A stretch of 64,000 nucleotides of DNA from Roseomonas sp. E05 (lineage in GTDB: Bacteria; Pseudomonadota; Alphaproteobacteria; Acetobacterales; Acetobacteraceae): the NCBI RefSeq assembly GCF_030063475.1, contig NZ_JASIRT010000004.1, forward strand, positions 1 to 64,000. Direction: 5' to 3'. The notes beneath the pieces were generated by a model, which was not told the DNA's origin, searched no databases, and saw only the letters and a list, made by a program, of their open reading frames with translations. Shown here piece after piece: positions 1-7,180 of the stretch (position 1 is its first letter; each line of letters starts with the position of its first letter). Made by a program: the position numbers and the translations under genes.

Positions 1-66
1 TCGCTCGGGCGGCAACAGCGGCTCAATGACCAACCAGAGTTCATCTGAAATCAGGGGCTTCGCCAT
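1..66 (-). CDS. IS5-family transposase, N-terminal fragment (cut by window edge)
   Basis: Only the first 22 codons are inside the window. They read MAKPLISDELWLVIEPLLPP, the typical opening of IS5-family DDE transposases (DUF4096-type N terminus: SDELW followed by IEPLLPP). The reading frame is open at the edge, so whether the transposase is intact cannot be judged. It is transcribed away from the DUF2147 gene. Recognition rests on this short motif alone. Confidence 0.65.
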   Translation of the reverse strand, partial: MAKPLISDELWLVIEPLLPPER

Positions 67-120
67 GCCCTTCAGATCGGCATAGCCCTACCGCTTTTCC
101 AGGTTTTGAAAGGTGCTCTA
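1..120 (-). mobile_element. End of an IS5-family insertion sequence (partial)
   Basis: The left edge carries the start of a transposase gene on the minus strand and about 50 bases of lead-in sequence that would include the terminal inverted repeat. The outer end is probably near position 117-120, just before the stop codon of the neighbouring DUF2147 gene. The other end lies outside the window, so the terminal repeats and target duplication cannot be confirmed. Confidence 0.6.
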
Positions 121-125
121 AGTGT

Positions 126-554
126 TTAGTCCCCGGCGGCGCGCGCCGGCATCCGGCATTCTGCCAGGATGCGGCCCCTGAAGGGGGTCCAGGTCTGGGT
201 CCGGCCGAACAGCGGGATGCCCAGATAGCCACGCAGACGCAGGTTGCCATCCTCCCCGAGCCACATCTCGGCCCGCCAGACAGCGCCGTCGCGCGGATCC
301 ATGATGGTCCCCCGCCAGGCCCCGTCCTCGGGCCGCATCGTCAGGATCTGCAGGCCGCATTGCGACCGGCCATAGACGTCCCGGGGGATGGGTTCGTCGG
401 GACTGTCCAGCGACATGCCCACGATCCAGCCGCAAAGGGAAGGCCCGCAGGGGCCGATCTCGATGACCCCGTCCCCGTCCGGAACCAGCCATTGCCCGGC
501 CAGAGAGCTGCTTTCCTGCGCCGCGAGCGGCCCCACAAACCCCGCCGCAAGCAT
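126..554 (-). CDS. DUF2147 family secreted protein
   Basis: 142 residues from the ATG at 554. After a short hydrophobic leader (LAAGFVGPLAAQ) comes a compact domain with the DUF2147 hallmarks: LAGQWLVPDGDGVIEIGPCG, then LCGWIVGM and a C-terminal RLRGYLGIPLFGRTQTW. These proteins are exported and of unknown function. The leader from this ATG lacks a basic n-region. The frame remains open upstream and reads RSGKRRALRLLAAAA just before the ATG, so the true start is probably a non-ATG codon about 20-30 codons earlier. It is the last gene of a minus-strand set with the 58- and 86-residue genes upstream. An IS end lies immediately after its TAA stop. Confidence 0.75.
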   Translation of the reverse strand: MLAAGFVGPLAAQESSSLAGQWLVPDGDGVIEIGPCGPSLCGWIVGMSLDSPDEPIPRDVYGRSQCGLQILTMRPEDGAWRGTIMDPRDGAVWRAEMWLGEDGNLRLRGYLGIPLFGRTQTWTPFRGRILAECRMPARAAGD

Positions 555-642
555 GGCCGCCGCGGCCAGGAGGCGCAGGGCACGGCGTTTTCCGGAGCGT
601 GCCGCCGGAAGCGGCGGCTGGAGGGAGGGCAGCCGGATCTTC

Positions 643-819
643 TCACTCCCCCAGCAGCAGAAGCCCGCCCCAGGAAAGGCCGAGCATCGCCACCACCACC
701 AGGCCGGTCGCCATGCCGGGATAGCGGACGGCGCGATCCAGCAGCAGCCCGGCGAACGTGGCGCCGATGGCGAAAAGCAGCAGCACCAGCAGGAAACCGG
801 CCAGCACCGGGTTGCTCAT
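643..819 (-). CDS. 58-residue small membrane protein
   Basis: The ORF MSNPVLAGFLLVLLLFAIG... encodes 58 residues with two hydrophobic segments, about residues 5-27 and 37-56, separated by LDRAVRYPGM. Two transmembrane helices in a hairpin are likely. The start overlaps the stop of the upstream 86-residue gene in an ATGA junction at 816-819, which supports translation and the start choice. No family is recognised. It sits between a secreted 86-residue protein and a DUF2147 protein, so a cell-envelope role is an inference only. Confidence 0.6.
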   Translation of the reverse strand: MSNPVLAGFLLVLLLFAIGATFAGLLLDRAVRYPGMATGLVVVAMLGLSWGGLLLLGE

Positions 820-1076
820 GCGCGGTGCGCCGCGCCGCGGCGCTGCTGGCGAAGGCGGTCCCGCTCCTCGGGGGAGAGCGCGGCGTAGCGGGCACGGGCC
901 GCCTGCAGCCAGGCGGTGCGGCTGCCAGGCTGGGGGTGCTCGCAGCGGTCATGGCGCTCGGCCTCGTCCTGCACAGCCACGGGCTGGGCATCGGCCTCGC
1001 CCGGCAGCGGCGGAATGGCGGCCAGCCAGCCCATCAGCGCCAGCGGCCAGAGCCGGGATCCAGGCATATCGGTCAT
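816..1076 (-). CDS. Small secreted hypothetical protein (86 aa)
   Basis: The start at 1076 (MTDMPGSRLWPLALMGWL...) is preceded by GGAGGG at a good distance and gives a signal peptide ending near GEADA/QPV. A further in-frame ATG at 1139 would add 21 residues that hide the signal. The mature part is polar, with two cysteine/histidine positions near DRCEHPQ and a basic C-terminal helix (LSPEERDRLRQQRR). No family is recognised. It overlaps the 58-residue membrane protein gene by four bases and diverges from hrcA. Confidence 0.5.
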   Translation of the reverse strand: MTDMPGSRLWPLALMGWLAAIPPLPGEADAQPVAVQDEAERHDRCEHPQPGSRTAWLQAARARYAALSPEERDRLRQQRRGAAHRA

Positions 1077-1205
1077 GAGGCCCTCCGCGCTTGTCTGCGC
1101 CCTGCGGCACACCATTACCAAGGGATGCAACGCATTCATGGCCAGGATGTGTCCGCACGTGACAAGATTGCGCCGATCCCGCCGGAGAGTGTCTCAAGCC
1201 TGAGC

Positions 1206-2330
1206 ATGGGCGCCTTCCCGCGGCGGCAGACCGAAGGAGTTCCCGCTTTGGCGAGAGGCCCATCTCCCCTGTTCACCGGACGGCGCGGCGGCGCCACGGC
1301 CCTGCCTGGGCTGGACAGCCGGGGCGCGGCCATTCTCCGCCAGGTGGTGGAGCTGTATGTCGAGACGGGCGAGCCGGTGGGCTCGCGCACCCTCTCGCGC
1401 CGGCTGCCCCAGGCGCTGTCCCCCGCAACGATTCGTAATGCGATGGCGGACCTGGAGGAAGCCGGGCTGCTCTATGCGCCGCACACCTCGGCCGGGCGGC
1501 TGCCGACGGAGCAGGGGCTGCGGCTCTTCGTGGACGGGTTGCTGGAGTTCGGCGACCTGACGGAGCAGGAGCGCGACGCGATCGCGGCGCGCTGTGCCGC
1601 CGCCGGCCGCAGCGTGGAGGAGACGCTCTCGGAGGCCGGGCAGATGCTCTCCGGCCTGGCCGGCGCGGCCGGGCTGGTGGTGGCGCCGAAGACCGAGGCG
1701 GCGATCCGCCATATCGAGTTCGTCTCGCTCTCCGCCGGCCGGGCGCTGGTGGTGCTGGTGAACGCGCACGGGCAGGTGGAGAACCGCGTCATCGACGTGC
1801 CGCCAGGCCTGCCGGCCAGCGCCTTCACCCAGGCCTCCAACTTCCTCAACGCCCGGCTTTCCGGCCGCACGCTGGAGGAGGCGCGCAGCACGGTGGCCGA
1901 GGAGATCACGGCCAACCGCTCCGCGCTCGACGAGCTGACCCAGCAGATGATCGAATCGGGGCTGGCCACCTGGGCGGGCGGCGGCGGCGGCTCGCTGATC
2001 CTGCGCGGCCAGGCGAAGCTGCTGGAGAACGTGGACCAGCTCGCCCGCGTGCAGGAGATCCAGGCGCTGTTCGAGCGGCTGGAGGCGCAGGAGACCATGC
2101 TGCGCCTGCTGGAGCTGGCGCAGCGCGGGGAGGGGGTGCAGATCTTCATCGGCGCCGAGTCCGGCCTGTTCAACAGCGCCGGCCTCTCGATGGTGGTCTC
2201 GCCCTTCCGGGACGGGAAGGAGCAGATCGTCGGCGCCATCGGCGTGATCGGGCCGACGCGCATCAACTACGGCCGCATCATCCCGGTGGTGGACTATACG
2301 GCGCGGGTGATCGGGCAGCTGCTGGGTTGA
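1206..2330 (+). CDS. hrcA: Heat-inducible transcription repressor HrcA
   Basis: 374 residues. HrcA represses chaperone operons by binding CIRCE operators, and its activity is normally kept up by GroE. The winged-helix DNA-binding domain is clear around residues 37-110 (RGAAILRQVVELYVETGEPVGSRTLSRR, then SPATIRNAMADLEEAGLL and HTSAGRLPTEQGLRLFVD). It is followed by the GAF-like and inserted dimerisation regions, with a C-terminal GAIGVIGPTRINYGRIIPVVDYTA block typical of HrcA. The ATG at 1206 leaves a leader of about 37 residues before the conserved domain, longer than usual, so a later start is possible. Unlike many alphaproteobacteria, grpE does not follow. The next gene is convergent cheZ. 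I saw no CIRCE sequence in the window. Confidence 0.93.
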   Translation: MGAFPRRQTEGVPALARGPSPLFTGRRGGATALPGLDSRGAAILRQVVELYVETGEPVGSRTLSRRLPQALSPATIRNAMADLEEAGLLYAPHTSAGRLPTEQGLRLFVDGLLEFGDLTEQERDAIAARCAAAGRSVEETLSEAGQMLSGLAGAAGLVVAPKTEAAIRHIEFVSLSAGRALVVLVNAHGQVENRVIDVPPGLPASAFTQASNFLNARLSGRTLEEARSTVAEEITANRSALDELTQQMIESGLATWAGGGGGSLILRGQAKLLENVDQLARVQEIQALFERLEAQETMLRLLELAQRGEGVQIFIGAESGLFNSAGLSMVVSPFRDGKEQIVGAIGVIGPTRINYGRIIPVVDYTARVIGQLLG

Positions 2331-2345
2331 GGTGTTCCGCGCCCT

Positions 2346-3032
2346 TCAGCCGTTGAGCAGCGCGTCGATATCGGCCTGGGAAAGCTCGGCCACGGGCTGC
2401 GCCGGCGCGCCGGTCAGCAGGCTGTCGATGTCGCTCTGGGAAAGGTCGGGCGTCTTCTGTGCCTCGTCATCCACGGTCCGCATCTTCGTCGCGACCTGCA
2501 CTTGCGGAACGCTCGAGGCGACCCCCGGCACGATCTGCTCCAGCATCGTTTCCACCTGCTGCAGGTGCTGGATGGCGCGCCGGATGCGCTGGCCGGTGAT
2601 GTCCTGGAAGCTGCAGGCCTCGAAGATCGAGTTCACCCGCGCGGAGAGCGCCTCGATCGAGGCGGCATCCTTCCGGCCGCTGGTGATCCAGGACTGGATG
2701 GCCTCGGTGGCTTCCATGATGGTGTTGGCGGCGGCTTCCGTGGCCTGCACGACGGCTTCCAGTTCCAGGCCGCTGTTGCGCGTGCTGGCTACGGGGATGG
2801 CAACGAGCTGGGCGATCTGCTCATGCACCTGGCTGAGCTTCTTGGAAAGCTTCTCCTCCGCCATGTCGGCCATTTCGGAGGTGGCGGCCACTTCGGCGCT
2901 CAGTTCGGCGATGCGCCGGTCCACGAAGCCGCGCATCTCCTTGAACATCGGCGTCAGTTCGGCCTGCAGGGCGGCGCGCAGGTCCCCATGGGTCACAGCC
3001 TGGGCGGGGTCGTTGCTGACCTGGGCATTCAT
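2346..3032 (-). CDS. cheZ: CheZ-family protein phosphatase with tandem FliM-like C-terminal peptides
   Basis: 228 residues. CheZ dephosphorylates CheY-P in chemotaxis. A long helical region (residues 15-165) carries the catalytic signature FEACSFQDITGQRIRR. D144 and Q148 match the Asp/Gln pair used by CheZ on CheY. The tail after residue 165 is a flexible linker with two copies of a peptide closely like the N terminus of the flagellar switch protein FliM: LSQSDIDSLL (197-206) and LSQADIDALLNG (217-228). In FliM this peptide binds CheY-P, so here it probably tethers the substrate. No other chemotaxis or flagellar gene is in the window. It is convergent with hrcA. Family assignment is strong; the tethering role is inferred. 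Confidence 0.85.
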   Translation of the reverse strand: MNAQVSNDPAQAVTHGDLRAALQAELTPMFKEMRGFVDRRIAELSAEVAATSEMADMAEEKLSKKLSQVHEQIAQLVAIPVASTRNSGLELEAVVQATEAAANTIMEATEAIQSWITSGRKDAASIEALSARVNSIFEACSFQDITGQRIRRAIQHLQQVETMLEQIVPGVASSVPQVQVATKMRTVDDEAQKTPDLSQSDIDSLLTGAPAQPVAELSQADIDALLNG

Positions 3033-3113
3033 CGAAGGGCTCCAACGCGGCGAGCAGGGTGGAGAATCCTTTTAAACCCGCGGAGATGAACGGCTGGTTG
3101 CCGCTTCTCGGCC

Positions 3114-4169
3114 TCAATGCGGCGGCGCCGTGCCGCCGCGCAGCCGCGCCAGCAACGGCACCGCCACCCATTGGACCAGCGGAATCAGCAGCGCCCCGGC
3201 CAGCAGGCCGAACACGCCCGAGACGGCCGCCGTCACGATCCACTCGGCCGCGCCGGCGATGGCGGGCAGGGCATGGCCGGCGGCCAGCGCCGCCGCATGC
3301 ACCGCATGGCCGGGCGCCGCCAGGCCGAAGCTCTCCAGCCCGTGGAGGAGGATGCCGCCGCCCACCCAGAGCATCGCCGCCGTGCCCACGATGCCGAGCA
3401 GCCAGAGGAAATAGGGCATGCCGCGGACGAGGCCGCGCCCCAGGCCCTGCGTCAGTGGCCGCAGCAGCCGGTCGGCGCCGCCGGGCGCCGGGCCTCCCGA
3501 CGGCTGGCGACGCAGGCCCAGCAGGGTGGAGGCGGGGCGTGGGTTGCGGGCGAGCGCCAGACCGAAATCGTCCGCCTTCACGATCAGCGCGACGCCGCCA
3601 TAGACCAGTGCGGTGAGGCCGAGCCCGACGATGGCGAGGATCGCCGCCTGCAGCGGCACGGAGGCCGTGGCGACCGTGGAGAGGGTGAGCGCCATGATCT
3701 CCGCCGAGAGGATGAAGTCGGTCTTGATGGCGCTGCGGACCTTCTGCTCCTCCAGGCTGCGGGCCGAGGCTCCCGCCGTGGCGACCGCCGCCTCATGTGC
3801 CTCTGCATGGTGCGGCCGCAGGGCGTGCCAGATCTTCTCGGCGCCCTCGTAGCAAAGAAAGCCGCCGCCCAGCATGAGCAGCGGCGTGACCGCCCAGGGC
3901 GCCAGCAGGCTCAGCAGGAGCGCCAGCGGCAGCAGGTAGACCAGCTTGTTCTTGATCGAACCGAGGGCGATCTTGCCGACGATCGGCAACTCGCGCTCGG
4001 CGGTGAAGCCGACCACGTAGCGCGGCGTGACGGCCGCGTCATCGATGACGACGCCCGCCGCCTTGGCGCCGGCGCGGGTGGCCTGGGTGGCCGCGTCGTC
4101 CAGGGAGGCGGCGGCGACCTTGGCGAGCCCGGCCAAGTCGTCCAGCAGCGCGATCAGGCCTATGCTCAC
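3114..4169 (-). CDS. DUF808 (YedI-like) inner-membrane protein
   Basis: 351 residues, matching the DUF808 family of multi-helix membrane proteins of unknown function. It opens with SIGLIALLDDLAGLAKVAAASLDD, the family hallmark, followed by a soluble stretch containing GVVIDDAAVTPRYV and FTAERELPIVGKIALGSIKNK. Several membrane segments follow (about residues 78-115, 160-205, 255-290 and 315-345). The start is a GTG at 4169 preceded by GGGGGAG at a good distance. The frame stays open further upstream, but that part overlaps the MFS gene on the same strand and has no family similarity. It lies downstream of the MFS gene, separated by a family-A repeat, so it is probably a separate transcript. 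Confidence 0.85.
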   Translation of the reverse strand: MSIGLIALLDDLAGLAKVAAASLDDAATQATRAGAKAAGVVIDDAAVTPRYVVGFTAERELPIVGKIALGSIKNKLVYLLPLALLLSLLAPWAVTPLLMLGGGFLCYEGAEKIWHALRPHHAEAHEAAVATAGASARSLEEQKVRSAIKTDFILSAEIMALTLSTVATASVPLQAAILAIVGLGLTALVYGGVALIVKADDFGLALARNPRPASTLLGLRRQPSGGPAPGGADRLLRPLTQGLGRGLVRGMPYFLWLLGIVGTAAMLWVGGGILLHGLESFGLAAPGHAVHAAALAAGHALPAIAGAAEWIVTAAVSGVFGLLAGALLIPLVQWVAVPLLARLRGGTAPPH

Positions 4170-4260
4170 GAACTCCCCCACCTTTCTGATCCGGTCGGAT
4201 TGGCTAACACGCCAGTCATGATTCCGCTGCGTGCCAGCGGCCTTCCTTTGACCCGACAGG

Positions 4261-4300
4261 AAAAAGAAGGGGGTCCGGGGGAATTCCTTCCCCCGGCCTT
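4261..4300 (-). repeat. Family-A dyad repeat, single copy (terminator-like)
   Basis: On the minus strand a stem GGGGGAA/TTCCCCC with a GGAA loop is followed by GACCCCC and a run of five T residues. It lies 10 bases after the MFS stop codon and in the right orientation to terminate that transcript. The same sequence recurs between many other genes of the window. Confidence 0.8.
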
Positions 4301-4309
4301 GGCATGGCT

Positions 4310-5518
4310 TCAGCTGTGCGGAGCCGCCGGCACCGCCGCGGCGAGCGCCAGGGCCGCGAGCAGGCAGAGCACAGCGAGCAACGCGACCGGCATGGCGTAG
4401 CCGCCGCTCCAGGCCCAGAGCCAACCGGCCGCGACCGGCCCCGCTGCCCGCGCCAGGGCGCCCGGTGCGGCGAGGGCGCTGCTGATGGCGCCATAGTGCC
4501 CGGTGCCGAAGAGCTGCGCCGGCAGGGCGCCGCGCACGATGGTCATCACGCCATTGGCCAGGCCATAGACGGCGATGGCGCAGGCCATGGCGGGAATGCC
4601 GCTGCCCCAGGCCAGCAGCGCCGAGGCCGGCGCCAGCGCCAGCAGCGCGACCAGCCCGACCGTGCGCAGCGGCCAGCGCCTGCTGCCGCCGAACTCGATC
4701 ACCCGCCCGGCCACCTGGGCGACGCCGAGCAGTCCCGCCAGCAGCGGCGCTGCGCTGCCGAGGCCGCGCTCCTCCAGCAGCGGCACCAGATGCACCCCGA
4801 TCACCGCGCTGACGAAGCCAATGGCGACATTGACGAAGGCCAGCGCCCAGAAGCACGTCTGGCGGCAGACGGCGCCGAGATGCAGGTCGGTGCCCGCCGT
4901 GCCGGGCCTGGGGGGCGGGGCGCGGCCGGGCAGGGCGGCGGCATGGGGCAGGGCGCAGGCTAGGTTCACCAATGCCAGCACGGTGCAGGCCGTGCGCCAG
5001 CCGAGATCGGCCACCAGCCAGGCGGTCAGCGGCCAGAAGACCGTGCTGGCCAGGCCGCCGGCGAAGGTGACCAGCGCGATGCCCGGCCGCATGGCGGCGC
5101 GCCCGAAGGCGGCCGCGACGGCGGTGAAGGCGGCCTCGTAGAGCGTCGCCGCCATCACCGCGCCGATGCCGGCCCAGACGGCGTAGAACTGCCAGAGGCT
5201 CTCCACCCGCCCGGCCAGCCAGAGCCCGAGCCCCGCCAGCACCGAGCCCGCCGCCATGACGCTGCGCGGCCCCAGCCGGTCCAGCATCGGGCCGACGCCC
5301 AGCGCCGCGCCCGCCTGCACCAGCAGGCCGGCGGAGAAGGCGCCGACCACCGTGCCGCGCGGCCAGCCGGTCTCGGCGGTGACGGCGGGCATCAGCACCG
5401 AGAAGGCGTAGAACATCGAGCCCCAGTGGACGACCTGCGTCACCGCCAGAACGGCGGCCACGCGCCAGGCACCCGCGGGGACGTGGGCGACCGGGGCGGC
5501 GGAAGCCGCGGCGCTCAT
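4310..5518 (-). CDS. MFS transporter
   Basis: 402 residues, about twelve hydrophobic segments in two halves separated by a charged loop near residues 195-210 (PGRAPPPRPGTAGTD). Loop 2-3 holds GVGPMLDRLGPRSVMAAG, the MFS signature between helices 2 and 3. This resembles the oxalate/formate-type and nitrate-type MFS clades, but the substrate is not evident. The start overlaps the stop of the acetyltransferase gene upstream in an ATGA junction, so the two are translated together. Export of a compound also acetylated by that enzyme is possible but unproven. Confidence 0.85.
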   Translation of the reverse strand: MSAAASAAPVAHVPAGAWRVAAVLAVTQVVHWGSMFYAFSVLMPAVTAETGWPRGTVVGAFSAGLLVQAGAALGVGPMLDRLGPRSVMAAGSVLAGLGLWLAGRVESLWQFYAVWAGIGAVMAATLYEAAFTAVAAAFGRAAMRPGIALVTFAGGLASTVFWPLTAWLVADLGWRTACTVLALVNLACALPHAAALPGRAPPPRPGTAGTDLHLGAVCRQTCFWALAFVNVAIGFVSAVIGVHLVPLLEERGLGSAAPLLAGLLGVAQVAGRVIEFGGSRRWPLRTVGLVALLALAPASALLAWGSGIPAMACAIAVYGLANGVMTIVRGALPAQLFGTGHYGAISSALAAPGALARAAGPVAAGWLWAWSGGYAMPVALLAVLCLLAALALAAAVPAAPHS

Positions 5519-6069
5519 GCGCGGGGCACCGGCGGCGTGCTCTCCCCCGGGCCGAGGGCGCGCTGCAGCAGCACGCTGTCCAGCCACTGGCCGTGCTTCC
5601 AGCCGACGGCGCGCAGCACGCCGACCTCGCGGAAGCCCAGGGCCCGGTGCAGGCCGATCGAGGCAGCATTGGCGCTGTCGCCCACCACGGCCACCATCTG
5701 CCGCAGGCCGCGCGCCTCGCAGGCCTCGATCAGCGCGGCGAGCAGGCGCCGGCCATGGCCGCGGCCGGCCTGGTCGGCACGGACATAGATCGAGTTCTCC
5801 ACCGTGTCCCGGTAGGCGGGGCGGGGGCGGTAGGGGCCCGCATAGGCGTAGCCCAGCACCACGCCATCCTGTTCCAGCACGAGGTAGGGCATGTCCTGGG
5901 CCAGCAGCGCGTCCTGGCGGCGGCGCATCTCCGCCATGTCCGGCGGCTCGATCTCGAAGGAGGCGCAGCCGTGCCGCACGTGATGGGCGTAGATGGCGGT
6001 GATGGCCGGGATGTCTTCCGCCGTGGCGGGGCGGAGGAGCAGGGCGGAAATGTCTTCGGGGAGCGGCAT
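5515..6069 (-). CDS. GNAT N-acetyltransferase, phosphinothricin/methionine-sulfoximine type
   Basis: 184 residues from the ATG at 6069; an in-frame ATG at 6108 would add 13. It matches the Pat/Bar/MddA branch of GNAT enzymes, which acetylate phosphinothricin, methionine sulfoximine or similar amino acids with acetyl-CoA. Visible motifs are YAHHVRHGCASFE near the start, GYAYAGPYRPRPAYRDTVE, the acetyl-CoA loop QAGRGHGRRLL and the family tail SANAASIGLHRALGF followed by GWKHGQWLDSVLLQR. It diverges from a LysR regulator 70-110 bp away and overlaps the downstream MFS exporter, suggesting a small detoxification unit controlled by that regulator. Confidence 0.88.
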   Translation of the reverse strand: MPLPEDISALLLRPATAEDIPAITAIYAHHVRHGCASFEIEPPDMAEMRRRQDALLAQDMPYLVLEQDGVVLGYAYAGPYRPRPAYRDTVENSIYVRADQAGRGHGRRLLAALIEACEARGLRQMVAVVGDSANAASIGLHRALGFREVGVLRAVGWKHGQWLDSVLLQRALGPGESTPPVPRA

Positions 6070-6164
6070 GCGGCAGCGGGTTCCAGGCCTGAAGAAGATG
6101 CCCTTCATGCTGCACCCGCGTTGCGGGGGGTGCCCAGAAAACTCTTCTGATACCGCGCATTCGG

Positions 6165-6179
6165 ATAAGTTGCGCTTAT
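6165..6179. promoter_or_regulatory. Candidate LysR operator overlapping the LysR start codon
   Basis: ATAAGTTGCGCTTAT is a perfect 5-bp inverted repeat with a 5-base spacer, of the T-N11-A form favoured by LysR regulators. It sits between the divergent acetyltransferase and LysR genes, and its last bases are the AT of the LysR ATG. Autorepression by blocking its own start region would fit. Only the sequence pattern supports this. Confidence 0.45.
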
Positions 6180-7077
6180 GCCGCTTCCGACCCTCCGCCA
6201 GCTCCGCACCTTCCTCGCCGTGGTGGACGAGGGCAGCGTCTCCCTTGCTGCCCGTGCCCTCGGCCTGACCCAGCCGGCGGCGAGCCAGCAGTTGCGGGAA
6301 CTGGAGCGCAATCTCGGCGTCCGGCTGCTGGATCGCGCTGCCGGGCGCTCGCTGCCCACCGCCGCCGGCGCCGCCTTCGCCGCCCCCGCCCGACGGGCCG
6401 TCGCGGCGGCAGAGGAGGCGGTCGCCGCCGCGCTGGCGCATCGCGAGGGTCATGCCGGACGGGTGCGGGTCGGCACCGGCGCCACGGCCTGCATCCACCT
6501 GCTGCCGCCGCTGCTCGCCACGCTGAAGCAGCGGCTGCCGGCGCTGGAGGTGGTGGTGGTGACCGGAAATTCGGATGACATGGTGCGCCGCCTGGAGGAG
6601 GGAGCGCTGGACTGTGCCCTGGTCACGCTGCCGCTGGCCCATAACCGGGCGCTGCAGGTCACGCCCCTGCTGGACGATCCGCTGGTGGCGCTGCTGCCGG
6701 AGGCGATGGCCGGGCCGGGCAGGGCCATCCGCCCCCCCGAACTCGCTGCGCTGCCGCTGATCCTCTACGAGGCCGGCGGACGCACCCGGAGGCTGATCGA
6801 CGCCTGGTTCGAGCGGGCCGGGCTGTCGCCGCGTCCGGCGATGGAACTGGGCAGCGTGGAGGCCATCAAGGGGCTGGTGAGCAGCGGGCTGGGCGCCTCG
6901 GTGCTGCCCCTGCTGGCGGCCGGGCAGGCAGTGCCGGGGACGGTGGTGCGCCCGCTGGAGCCGGCGCTGGAGCGGAAGCTCGGGCTGGTGCTGCGGCGGG
7001 AGAAGGTGCTGGACCGCGGGCTGCGTGCGCTGGTGGAGGCGCTGGAAGGGCTGAAGGGAAAAAGGCCGGGGGAATGA
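6178..7077 (+). CDS. LysR-family transcriptional regulator
   Basis: 299 residues. The N-terminal winged helix-turn-helix is plain: LRQLRTFLAVVDEGSVSLAARALGLTQPAASQQLRELE (residues 6-43), followed by LLDRAAGRSLPTAAG. The effector domain covers about residues 90-290. It diverges from the acetyltransferase/MFS pair and probably controls them. A T-N11-A dyad overlaps the start codon, and no strong ribosome site is visible. The last residues (KRPGE) and the TGA stop are encoded by a family-A repeat, so the C terminus seems to be set by that repeat. Confidence 0.92.
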   Translation: MPLPTLRQLRTFLAVVDEGSVSLAARALGLTQPAASQQLRELERNLGVRLLDRAAGRSLPTAAGAAFAAPARRAVAAAEEAVAAALAHREGHAGRVRVGTGATACIHLLPPLLATLKQRLPALEVVVVTGNSDDMVRRLEEGALDCALVTLPLAHNRALQVTPLLDDPLVALLPEAMAGPGRAIRPPELAALPLILYEAGGRTRRLIDAWFERAGLSPRPAMELGSVEAIKGLVSSGLGASVLPLLAAGQAVPGTVVRPLEPALERKLGLVLRREKVLDRGLRALVEALEGLKGKRPGE

Positions 7078-7103
7078 ATTCCCCCGGACCCCCTTCTTTT
7101 TTT
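7062..7103 (+). repeat. Family-A dyad repeat containing the LysR stop codon
   Basis: Stem CCGGGGGAA/TTCCCCCGG with a TGAA loop, then ACCCCCTTC and seven T residues at 7097-7103. The loop TGA is the stop codon of the LysR gene. Shape and T-run are those of an intrinsic terminator on the plus strand. Confidence 0.85.
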
Positions 7104-7123
7104 GCGAGTTTTGAAGGAGATGG

Positions 7124-7180
7124 CGGGGTCCGGGGTGACACGGTCACCCCGGCGGGGGTCCAGGGGGCAGCGCCCCCTGG
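7124..7180 (+). repeat. Family-B/C composite repeat
   Basis: A 10-bp stem CCGGGGTGAC/GTCACCCCGG with a 3-base loop (7130-7152) is followed by CCAGGGGGC/GCCCCCTGG with a 3-base loop (7160-7180). The stop codon of the AGE-family gene on the opposite strand lies inside the first palindrome, and its last ten codons lie across both. The same pair of modules recurs near 25.0, 46.8 and 51.3-51.5 kb. Confidence 0.85.

Noticed and set aside
1140-1205. CIRCE operator before hrcA
   Set aside because: I looked for the TTAGCACTC-N9-GAGTGCTAA pattern and saw none here or elsewhere in the window.
4170-5669. In-frame upstream extension of the DUF808 gene into the MFS gene
   Set aside because: The extra 500 residues read the MFS gene in a different frame. 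The GTG at 4169 with a strong ribosome site explains the real start.
6178-7077. Acetyltransferase/MFS unit as a dedicated antibiotic resistance island
   Set aside because: Base composition matches the surroundings, no mobile element is adjacent, and Pat-like enzymes are common housekeeping detoxifiers in this group.
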